NCBI RefSeq assembly: GCF_048569485.1
Contig: NC_134354.1
Location: forward strand, 448,570,230-448,634,229
Origin: Anomaloglossus baeobatrachus
Lineage: Eukaryota; Chordata; Amphibia; Anura; Aromobatidae
Length of the DNA: 64,000 bases
Direction of reading: 5' to 3'
The position numbers were made by a program, and so were the translations under genes. Shown piece after piece: positions 55,701 through 64,000 of this stretch. Under the pieces are notes generated by a model. The model had not been told where the DNA came from, ran no database searches, and saw nothing but the letters and a program-made list of their open reading frames with translations. The number at the start of each line of letters is the position of its first letter. Within the stretch, counting starts at the first letter, position 1.

Positions 55701-55740
55701 TGTTGAGGCGGCTGAGGGAACCACAGAAGGTAGTACATAA
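52706..55740 (+). pseudogene. L1/Tx1 ORF2 (reverse transcriptase), endonuclease missing
   Basis: About 1010 codons remain in one frame, with a single in-frame TAA at 53749-53751. The N-terminal apurinic endonuclease is lost by 5' truncation. Visible reverse transcriptase blocks are SGKAPGPDGLP (about 53310), ASYRPISLLN, QAGFMAGRE, STDAEKAFDRVDW, NGTRQGCPLSPL (about 53875) and the catalytic AAYADDLLFF (about 54005). The C-terminal region has a CWRC...HVFWEC zinc-binding-like motif (about 55295-55345), typical of the L1 clade. The enzyme would make cDNA at a nicked target. This copy cannot, lacking its endonuclease. Confidence 0.92.
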
Positions 55741-56268
55741 GCGGATCCCCAGACCCCCCCCCCCCACCCCTTGTTACCCTCACCTGGCCCCTCCACCTCC
55801 CATCCCCCCCACCACCCCTTCTTACCCTCACCTGGCCCCTTCACCTCCCAGCCCCCCCCCACCCCTTCTTACCCTCACCTGGCCCCTCCACCTCCCAGCC
55901 CTCCCCCCCCACCACCCTCCTCCTTTTCCCCTGTTTCTCACTCTTTTCTATTCTTTGTTTTATTTCTCTTGCTTTCTTTCTGGTCTTTTCCTCTTTCGCT
56001 TCTTACTATTCTTGGTGAGTTACGTATGTTACCTGTTAAATGTGAATTTATTCTTTGAAAAAGCTAGATGGAACCTTGAATGTGTATACACCTGAAAGGG
56101 GGCTTTTGCGGGAACATTTTCTGTCACAATGTAAAAATGTAAAGTGTGCCTTATGTCCTATTTTTTGGTGTGTTGAATGTATCTTACAAAGGTCCATTTG
56201 ATCTTAAGAACTGTTACGTGTACTGTTAAAGGATTACATTTATAAATAAAAGAATTTAAAAAAAAAAA
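52706..56268 (+). mobile_element. L1/Tx1-clade LINE, 5'-truncated, young
   Basis: The element is flanked by CGGAACCT at 52698-52705 and 56269-56276 and ends in a poly(A) run preceded by AATAAA-like signals. The 3' UTR has a CCC-rich tandem repeat with TTACCCTCACCTGGCCCCT (three to four copies, 55760-55910). Most of ORF2 downstream of the endonuclease remains. Insertion into the dispersed repeat is clean. Confidence 0.92.
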
Positions 56269-56279
56269 CGGAACCTGGA

Positions 56280-56639
56280 GGAAACCCACGCAAACACAGG
56301 GAGAACATATAAACATATCAGCTTTGTTGGCTGAGGCCCCGCCCCTTCTGGTTACAAGGGTATGACCTCACCACAGGTCCTGCTAGGTTGATTGTATCAT
56401 ACATATGCTAATTCTAACAGAGGGACGGGATAACTATGAATACCCCCCAGATATTAGCTGATCCTCAGCTGCTGTCACTCAACAAGCAGCTAATTTTATA
56501 AACTTTACTTTTTTGGATTTTAAAACCTAAACATCTGAGCTGACCACTAAAGGTATGTAGAGAATCAGCCTGATAGTGCTAGTATAGCACTGGCATTAGG
56601 TTATATACGAAAATCCTGGTGATTGGTTCATTTTAACTG
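56280..56639. repeat. Dispersed repeat right part and MITE remnant
   Basis: 56277-56330 continues the repeat of 52561-52705. From about 56390, a MITE remnant ends in CTGGTGATTGGTTCATTTTAA at 56638, the inverse of the 1842 terminus. Confidence 0.5.
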
Positions 56640-57984
56640 ATGAGGAAGTGTCCCCAAGAAACAAGAGCAAATCATCTGCATAGAGAGATATCCATTCTTC
56701 TACCAGGCCACCCTTTTATCTCTGAAGAAGCATGTATCAGACATGCCAAGGGTCTATAGTTATGGCAAAAAGAAGGGAAGACAGGGACAGCCTTGTCACG
56801 TGCCCCTCCTCATGGCCAACCTGCCAGACAATCCTCCATTGACATGTATTCTAGCAGAAGGTTCATTATACAGCAATTTAACCTAGGCATGAAATTTAGG
56901 GCCAATTCCCATCTTCTCAAGGACCATCCATAGGAAGTTCAACTCCACAGTGTCACATGCTTTAGCAGAATCTTAAGATAACACCGCTCTTCAACCAGTG
57001 CACTGGGAACTCAATTTTATGTTTAAAAAAAGTCTTCTCAAATGAATAGCTGTGGATTTGTTTGGCATAAGCCCTAACTGGTCACTATGTATAATTTCAT
57101 TAATAATTTTGGCAAGTCGAATGACCAAAACTTTGGCTAGCGATTTCATGTCTTCCGGGAGAAGAGAAATGGGTCTGTAGGAATCAGGGGAATTACAGTA
57201 TATTCTAGTAATTGAGGCAGTAACAGCTCACCATAGCTCTTATAGAATTCATCAGGTATTATGTCCAATCTCGAACCCATCTCATTACGGACTGTATACA
57301 CTGCACTTAGTAATTCCTCCAGGCTAAAACGTTTCTCAAAAGCCCCCGTCGCCGTCCTTGACAGCAGAGACAATTTTATTTTTGCTAAATATTGTCCAAT
57401 TTTGGATTCATTATTTGGAGATTTGGAGGAGTAGAACAATGGCTGTGAAAAACTGAGTATTTCATCATTCTCTGTAACAGTTTTTTCGTTTTCATCCATT
57501 AATATTAAAATGTAAGGAGACTCCTCCTGGGCCCTAATAATTGTGGCAAGAAGTTGTACAATACGCTCTCCCTCCTCAAATTATTTCTGCTTAATAAAGA
57601 ATCTTTTATTCTCTACTCTGTTTAATAAATGATCAGCATATAATTTCTGAGCTTCTTTCCAGTTACGTTGAGTTCTATCCGAGGGATCACTGAAAAACAT
57701 AATTCCAAATTATCCACTTCATCTGTAAAGCCTGCTTTACACGTTGCAATTAGTTGTACAATCGCATTTGCGATGTGACACGCCCAGGTTGCATACGGGA
57801 TCTTATGAGATTGCACGTAGGTCGTTCATTTGCTGTCACACGAGCGTTAGTAGTCTATGTTAAATTGATCAATTTTATGGGCGATCCTTTAGATCATGTG
57901 ATCTGTGACGTATGCATTGGGCACCTTTTTTTTTTTATTTATTGACTTGCCAAGCGTGTGTAATGTGTAGGGATGCGTTTTTAC

Positions 57985-58090
57985 TATGTCATCTGCCATT
58001 CAGCTCTGCTACATGGCCGCTGACAGCAGACACAGACAGCCATGTAGCAGAGCTGAATGGCAGATGACAGCAGACACAGAAAGAGCCGCA
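57985..58090. repeat. Palindrome shared with 21805-21905
   Basis: CATCTGCCATTCAGCTCTGC and its complement pair around a GCCGCTGACAGCAG centre. The same palindrome sits at the left of the 1.8-kb element at 21636. Confidence 0.85.
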
Positions 58091-58198
58091 CTGTTAGAAT
58101 AAACTCGGGTGAACTTCACCCGACTTCATTGTCATGCTGCGGCTCTGTCTGTGTCGCGCCCTGATTAGCTAATCCCCTGAGTAACTGAATTGAGCAGC

Positions 58199-60053
58199 CC
58201 TCTCTCATATACTCAACGATCCCCGATCCCCGGCGCTGCACGGCATTCACACTGCTCCGGCGGCTTTTACTATTTTGAAAAAGCCGGCCGCCCATTAAAC
58301 AATCTCGTATTCCCTGCTTACCCCGCCCACCGGCGCCTATGATTGGTTACAGAGACACGCCCCCACGCTGAGTGACAGGTGTCACACTGCACCCAATCAC
58401 AGCAGCCGGTGGGCGTGTCTATACTGTGTAGTGAAATAAATAATTAAATAATTTAAAAAACGGCGTGCGGTCCCCCCCAATTTTAAAACCAGCCAGATAA
58501 AGCCATACGACTGAAGGCTGGTATTCTCAGGATGGGGAGCTCCACGTTATGGGGAGCCCCCCAGCCTAACAATATCAGCCAACAGCCGCCCAGAATTGCC
58601 GCATACATTATATGCGACAGTTCTGGGACTGTACCCGGCTCTTCCCGATTTGCCCTGGTGCGTTGGCAAATCGGGGTAATAAGGAGTTATTGGCAGCCCA
58701 TAGCTGCCACTAAATCCTAGATTAATCATGTCAGGCGTCTATGAGACACCCTCCATGATTAATCTGTAAATTACAGTAATTAAACACACACACACCCGAA
58801 AAATCATTTATTAGAAATAAAAACACAAACATATACCCTGTTTAACCACTTTAATCAGCCCAAAAAAGCCCTCCATGTCTGGCGTAATCCAGGATGCTCC
58901 AGCGTCGCTTCCAGCTCTGCTGCATGGAGGTGACCGGAGCTGCAAAATACACCGCCGCTGCTCCGGTCAGCTTCACACAGCAACTGAAGACAGCCGCGCG
59001 ATCAGCTGAGCTGTCACTGAGGTTACCCGCTCCAGGTTACAGGTTACTCCAGGTTACTGGATCCAGCGGTGGCCGCGGGTAACCTCAGTGAGAGCTCAGC
59101 TGATCGCGCTACTCACCGCCGCTCCTCTCACCTCCACGCAGCTAATGAAGGCAATAGCGCGATCAGCTGAGCTGTCACTGAGGTTACCCGCGGCCACCGC
59201 TGCATCCACCGCTGCATCCAGTGACAGCGGGTAACCTCAGTGACAGCTCAGCTGATCGCGCGGCTGCCTTCAGTTGCTGTGTGGAGGTGACCGGAGCAGC
59301 GGCGGTGTCTTCTGCAGCTCCGGTCACCTCCATGCAGCAGCGCTGGAAGCGACGCTGGAGCATCCTGGATTACGCCGGACATGGAGGGCTTTTTGGGGCT
59401 GATTAAAGTGGTGAACCAGGGTATATGTTTGTGTTTTTATTTCTAATAAATGATTTTTGGGGTGTGTGTGTTTATTTACTGTAATTTACAGATTAATCAT
59501 GGAAGGTGTCTCATAGACGCCTGACATGATTAATCTAGGACTTATTGGCAGCTATGGGCTGCCAATAACTCCTTATTACCCCGATTTGCCAACACACCAG
59601 GGCAAATCGGGAAGAGCCGGGTAGAGTTCCAGAACTGTCGCATATAATGTATGCGGCAATTCTGGGCGGCTGTTGGCTGATATTGTTAGGCTGGGGGGCT
59701 CCCCATAACGTGGAGCTCCCCATCCTGAGAATACCAGCCTTCAATCGTATGGCTTTATCTGGCTGGTTTTAAAATTTGGGGGGACCGCACGCCGTTTTTT
59801 TTAATTATTTATTTATTTCACTACACAGTATAGACACGCCCACCGGCTGCTGTGATTGGGTGCAGTGTAACACCTGTCACTCAGCGTGGGGGCGTGTCTC
59901 ACTGTAACCAATCATAGGCACCGGTGGGCGGGGATAGCAGGGAATACGAGATTGTTTAATGGGCGGCCGGCTTTTTCAAAACAGTAAAAGCCGCCGGAGC
60001 AGTGTGAATGCCGTGCAGCGCCAGGGATCGGGGATCGGTGAGTATATGAGAGA
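58199..60053. repeat. Giant foldback, arms about 830 bp
   Basis: The left arm (58199-59029) begins with CTCTCTCATATACTCA and the right arm (59228-60053) ends with its complement. The arms match with few differences over TATA-less, non-coding sequence including GGCTGGGGGGCTCCCCATAA. The 200-bp centre contains a second inverted repeat (GGTTACCCGCGGCCACCGCT). ORFs in the arms are mirror images of each other. Confidence 0.92.
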
Positions 60054-60639
60054 GGGGGATAGACTGACATGGACAGAGAGTGAGGGACAGAGATAGTGAC
60101 CGACTGACAGAGATTAGTGAATGATAGACATTGTGAGGCGCTTCAGAACGCAGCTTTTCAGCTGCGCTCTGAAGCAGACCTTTTTTAAGCTGCGGTGCAG
60201 AGCGCACACCTGCGCACATAGCATCAGATATCAAAATCGTATGAGGGATGTCACACGTTACAATTGACTAGGTTCATGCAACAAAACGCTCAATTCTAGA
60301 CAAAGATACGATGTGTTTGCGATCAACGGTTTTGCGTTCAATCCTGATCGCACGTAGATGTCACACGCAGATACCTCACAAACGATGCCGGATGTGCGTC
60401 ACTTACAACTTGACCCCAACAACGGATTGTGAGATATATTGAAGCGTGTGTAGCGGGCTTTAGTTCTATAGATTTAGTTTTACATGTGCGCATCTCTTTT
60501 GATAATATGGCCCTAATATATGCCTTCATTACAGCCCACAATATATCGATGGGTCTTGAGCCCGTATTTATAGCAAAGTATTCCTGCAAGTATTTTAAAA
60601 TTCACTCCCCCCTCTATTAGGTGCAACCAAAAGGAATTA

Positions 60640-62155
60640 ATTAGCAGTAGCACTTGTGTTCCTGCATCCCTCGCTCTCCTTCCCGCAGGGACCTGCGCAT
60701 ACTTACCGCTGAGGCTGGCTTCCTCCATGCTGCCCAGTATTCCTGCGCTCCTCCACATGGGTGCCTCCTGGTTCCGTCTCCAGTGGCCTGTGCATGCGGC
60801 ACAGGGCTTCCAGGAGTGATCCTAGGGTGCGCATCACTGCCCTTCTCTTAAAGGGCCAGCTCACCGCTCCAAGGAATTGCCCCTCAGCCTATCACTGAAA
60901 GGCACTGGGTACTTAGGGAACTCTCCCACTAGAGGAGATGCCTGATCATCGCCCTAGTTTAGCTAGTTAGTGTTCTGTGATCTAGCTGGCTAGTTGTCAG
61001 GTCCCCTTATCGGTCCTGTCTTTCCTGGCCTGTTGGTTCTAGTGACTGTCCTGGCCGTGTCCTCTACCTCGGCCACTCTGTAGTCGAGCCTTGCCAGTGA
61101 CCCTGCCTGTGCAATCTGCCTCAGCCATCTCGGTGGTCCCTGCCTTGCTAGAGACTCAGCCTGTCTTGTCCTTGCTGTTCCATCTGCCTCAACCATCCCG
61201 GTGGTCCCAGCCTTGCTAGAGCCTCTGCTTGTCTGTCCTGGCCGTGCCTTCTGAATCAGCAATTCTGGTGGTTCCAGCCTCACTAGAGAGTCTGCCTGTC
61301 TGTCCTGGTTTTGCCATCTGCCTCAGCCATCCCTTTGGTCGCAGCCTTGCTAGTGACTCTGCCTATCTGTTCTGGCCGTGCCATCTGCCTCCGCTACACT
61401 GGTGGCCCCTGCCAACTCTAGTGTCTCAGCCTGTTGGCACAGGTGCTCATCCCTGCCCTGGGGTGAGCTGCCACAGTCCTGGACTCTAAGCTATTAAAGA
61501 TTAGGCCCGGGGTCCCCCTGTTGTCCAGTGGGTCCACTTTTGCTCTCTGCAGTACCATCTTTAGCGGCGAGTGTTACAGTTTGATCTGGCCATGGACTCC
61601 GCTGACTCCGGTTTTCTGCCTCAGTCCGAACTATGCCATGTCATAGAAATCTCCTTAGCAAAGAAACCTGTTTGCCTGGCTACGTCTTTCGAGAGGCCTT
61701 TTGTTTTCTTGCATCCTGCTTCCGCTCATGTTCCTGAGTCTATAGAAGTGACCAGCGTCCATACGGCTGAGCTGCCATGCAAAAATCTTCAAGCCCAGGT
61801 CCAGTGTGAAGCTATAGGGGAGCATTACCAGACTCCCATCCAATGCCTTCTGAAGCCCGTGTTGGTGTCGTGCGTGGGTGAGATGCTCAAATCTGAACCT
61901 GGATGCTTTGTTCCTGAAACTGTAGCAAGTCTTTTTCTACAAGCTGTGATGGTGCATTACCAGACTTCCATCCAACACCTTCTGAAGTGAAGACCTGAGT
62001 TGGTGTCGTATGTGGGAGGAATGATCCAATCCGAACCTGTATGCTTCGTTCCTGAGCCGGTGGTGCATTTTTAAACTCCCATCAAATGCCTTCTGAAGTT
62101 CTTGACGGTCTCGTAAGTGGATGGAATGCTCCAATTTGAACCCATAACAGAGGAA
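60640..62155 (+). mobile_element. LTR-element-like tract with internal tandem repeats
   Basis: At 61570 GAGTGTTACA followed 15 bp later by ATGGACTCC resembles an LTR end plus element start in Gypsy-type families. Upstream, a 65-70 bp unit with CAGCCTTGCTAGAG and CTGTCCTGGCCGTGCC recurs about five times (61030-61430). Downstream, CATTACCAGACTCCCATCC repeats. Boundaries, target duplication and domains are not recognised, so this is tentative. It is a fossil at best. Confidence 0.35.
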
Positions 62156-62159
62156 AATA

Positions 62160-63084
62160 GAGAAGGGTGATAATGCCGCGCCAATGATCACTTATGGAAC
62201 CGTAAGATTAACGTATCTTTATTAGCATAGGTCTACGCGTTTCAGGAGCTCTGCTCCCTTCCTCAGGACCGTAAAGAACCAAGAAACATCAAATCTAAAA
62301 TTGTGCCTACTGACATACATTAAATAGCCACATTGACGTCACAAGGACCATCCCTCTTTAAAAAAAACGAGCGGGAAAACAGGTTGCAGTGAAACATGAC
62401 GTATTAAAAGCATTTGCATATACCAGATAATGAAGTATGTATATAAAAATCATATAAAGAAAATAAACCAAAAATAAACCAATATGCACAAAATAAAACA
62501 AAGGTTGTGATGTGAAATAAAATCGAAGTGTATTATATTTAAAAGTGAATCCCACTAAGCATATGCGTGGGGGCTAGAACTAACCCAATTCTGTAATAGT
62601 GCAAACATTAGAAAAAAACAGAGGGGTACACCATAGCCACCGCGGCGTGTGCGAGTTATCTGTTTTAAAAAAGAAGTGGGAAGATTTTGTTAAAGAATAA
62701 AAATATATATAAGAGTCTGGGTGAAGCAACCCATAAAGGACTGTGAAAAAGAGTTAATCTGTGTATATTGTGAAACTAAACCCAAAGTAACATGAGTGGG
62801 ATCGGTATGTGAGATCGCTACAGATCTTCACATACTGACGGCGGTTCACAAGAGTTCAATAGCGTGAGAAAAACTGAAACCGCGCCTGCGCCAAGGAGCC
62901 ACGAAATAGGAAACTGTGGACAAATAGCGCAATAGGGTCTTACCCTTATAGGCACAGGGCAAAGGAGGGGGGAGCAAATATACTCACCAACTGTAGTTGT
63001 GACAGTCACAACTACTGTAATCGCATGTAGAGATAAGATCCCGGCAGCAGCAACCCAGTGGCTGATAACAGAGAGTTTGATAGA
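62160..63084 (-). mobile_element. Penelope-type terminal repeat, older copy
   Basis: The segment contains a hammerhead-like motif (62230-62270). Beyond it, sequence related to 63200-63480 follows: ATCAAATCTA, GACGTCA, the AAAAACGAGCGGGAAAA block and ATGACG-ATTAAAAGCAT. It lies in the same orientation as the next copy at 63085, as in tandem PLE terminal repeats. No reverse transcriptase is in view. Confidence 0.55.
62230..62270 (-). ncRNA. Hammerhead ribozyme motif (PLE type)
   Basis: Read on the minus strand: stem I GGUC, core CUGAGGA, stem II AGGGAGC/GCUCCU (one bulge), then GAAA, then a minimal stem III ACGCGU, then A at the cleavage position and stem I partner GACC. All invariant core bases of a type I hammerhead are present. 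Confidence 0.75.
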
Positions 63085-63534
63085 AGAGGGTTTCTATACC
63101 GCGCCAAGGATCACAAGTCTGGATGTCAGATCAATGAGGCTTTATTATATCATAGGTCTACGCGTTTCAGGAGCACTGCCCCCTTCCTCAGGACCATAAA
63201 ATAGACCACATCAAATCTACCGCAGTAGAAGCATGTATACATTATATAGACCAAATGACGTCATAAACCCGCCCAGTCTAGAAAAAACGGGCGGGAAAAA
63301 AATCGTGATCAATACATGACGCAATACAAAAGACATGCATTGAAACAGAAAAAACATAAACATATGTTCAGTATTGATATCCCAGTAATTGCTTAAACGT
63401 GATAAAAACAACCAATCTTTGATATTCCCAGTAATAGTCAGTTAACCATCAAAAAATTGAAAAAAATATATATATAATAAAAGTGCACAAGTGTATGTAT
63501 TAAACATCCTTTGTCCAGGATTATCCTAGACATA
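63085..63534 (-). mobile_element. Penelope-type terminal repeat, younger copy (left arm)
   Basis: It begins with TACCGCGCCAAGGATCACA, matched by TGCCGCGCCAATGATCACT in the copy near 62175. It holds a hammerhead motif at 63155-63195 and then the left arm of the terminal inverted repeat (63175-63534). Confidence 0.6.
63155..63195 (-). ncRNA. Hammerhead ribozyme motif (PLE type)
   Basis: Minus strand: GGUC, CUGAGGA, stem II AGGGGGC/GCUCCU with loop, GAAA, ACGCGU, A, GACC. The core is complete. The predicted cut lies after the A that precedes GACC. Confidence 0.8.
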
Positions 63535-64000
63535 GCGGGCTTGCTTTCCCAATTGCTTAAATCTCACTCACTCACGGTTATACGGTCGGCATAAGTTCTA
63601 GACATACTTTGAGGGTATCGTATCTATGGATTTGGTAAAATATGTCTAGGATAATCCTGGACAAAGGATGTTTAATACATACACTTGTGCACTTTTATTA
63701 TATATATATTTTTTTCAATTTTTTGATGGTTAACTGACTATTACTGGGAATATCAAAGATTGGTTGTTTTTATCACGTTTAAGCAATTACTGGGATATCA
63801 ATACTGAACATATGTTTATGTTTTTTCTGTTTCAATGCATGTCTTTTGTATTGCGTCATGTATTGATCACGATTTTTTTCCCGCCCGTTTTTTCTAGACT
63901 GGGCGGGTTTATGACGTAATTTGGTCTATATAATGTATACATGCTTCTACTGCGGTAGATTTGATGTGGTCTATTTTATGGTCCTGAGGAAGGGGGCAGT
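63175..64000. repeat. 360-bp-arm inverted repeat, continuing past the window
   Basis: 63175-63534 and 63641-64000 are reverse complements with no net length change and only about one or two mismatches noticed by eye. The spacer is 63535-63640. The arms carry PLE terminal sequence, so the second arm begins an inverted copy. Confidence 0.95.
63980..64000 (+). ncRNA. Hammerhead motif, cut by window end
   Basis: GGTCCTGAGGAAGGGGGCAG is the 5' half of the motif, in inverse orientation to 63155-63195. The GAAA half would lie outside the window. Confidence 0.6.

Larger units (their letters stand above)
57729..60459. mobile_element. Family-A-like MITE expanded by a nested foldback (copy 8)
   Basis: The left end GCCTGCTTTACACGTTGC and right end GCGTGTGTAGCGGGC plus TTTAG are diverged family-A termini. 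LINE coding sequence lies on both sides. Near the right end GCCGGATGTGCGTCACTTAC matches copy 3. The centre holds the large foldback at 58199-60053. Confidence 0.65.
56640..60650 (-). mobile_element. Older L1/Tx1-type LINE fragment, split by a MITE
   Basis: On the minus strand, 60620-60460 reads AVMKAYIRAILSKEM-like sequence. After the insertion, 57720-56640 continues with RNWKEAQKLYADH, FSLEELLSAVYTVRNEMG, RIHVNGGLSGRLAMRRGT followed by QGCP, and EWISLYADDLLLFLGD with the catalytic YADD. Order and motifs fit an L1-clade ORF2. Several stops and frame changes occur, so the copy is old and inactive. The middle 57729-60459 is a later MITE insertion. Confidence 0.78.

Noticed and set aside
58532-59744. 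Matching ORFs of 60-70 codons in both arms of the giant foldback
   Set aside because: They are mirror images forced by the inverted repeat and lack homology. The same sequence at 22479 and 41800 does not keep the frame.
61571-61990. 139-codon ORF after a possible LTR end, considered as a gag
   Set aside because: It contains tandemly repeated sequence and no capsid or zinc-knuckle motif. Kept only as part of a tentative LTR-like tract.

Overview
The window looks like non-genic DNA from a large, repeat-rich vertebrate genome, most likely an amphibian (probably a frog or toad). The inference rests on the mix of families: Tc1, PIF/Harbinger-type MITEs with TTA target sites, L2/CR1 and L1/Tx1 LINEs, Penelope-like elements (PLEs), Gypsy and BEL/Pao LTR elements, Helitron-like ends and large foldback elements. 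I find no convincing intact host gene, no rRNA gene, no functional tRNA gene and no CRISPR. Two short coding-like stretches (553-777 and 38705-39063, both minus strand) are left unresolved.

Layout. 1-2.1 kb: a MITE cut by the window edge, a possible exon-like ORF and a 35-40 bp minisatellite. 2.1-11.6 kb: a broken Gypsy LTR element (CATG target duplication) that has received a Tc1 element (itself hit by a MITE), a solo LTR and a PLE fragment with a GIY-YIG domain. 12-19.4 kb: solo or partial LTRs, hammerhead-ribozyme-like motifs, a 102-bp palindrome, a 1.3-kb chain of minisatellites and a Helitron-like element. 19.4-21.5 kb: MITEs and MITE-derived tandem repeats. 21.5-30.6 kb: one L2/CR1-type LINE cut into four pieces by later insertions: a 1.8-kb TIR element, a MITE-foldback-MITE block and a young LTR element. 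30.9-41 kb: MITEs, a Helitron end, minisatellites, a TA-flanked mariner-like element and three solo LTRs. 41.25-45.37 kb: a 4.1-kb TIR element with a 10-bp target duplication, holding a CT microsatellite, a tRNA-like sequence and a large foldback. 45.5-52.6 kb: a BEL/Pao gag fossil, two MITEs, a recurrent transposon-associated protein fragment and a 27-bp minisatellite. 52.7-56.3 kb: a young 5'-truncated L1/Tx1 LINE. 56.6-60.6 kb: an older L1/Tx1 LINE split by a MITE that itself carries an 830-bp-arm foldback. 60.6-64 kb: an LTR-like tract, then PLE-type terminal repeats with hammerhead ribozymes and a 360-bp-arm inverted repeat at the window end.

The most striking item is the LTR element at 25425-29989. 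It has two equal 1264-bp LTRs differing at only about ten sites by eye, a clean 4-bp target duplication, a primer-binding-like site and a polypurine tract. Its single 365-codon ORF lacks any recognisable gag zinc knuckle, protease, reverse transcriptase or integrase and ends instead in a cold-shock domain. Its primer-binding site and polypurine tract nearly match those of the Gypsy element at 2.1-11.6 kb, which suggests a non-autonomous passenger family mobilised by Gypsy machinery that has a cold-shock RNA-binding protein.
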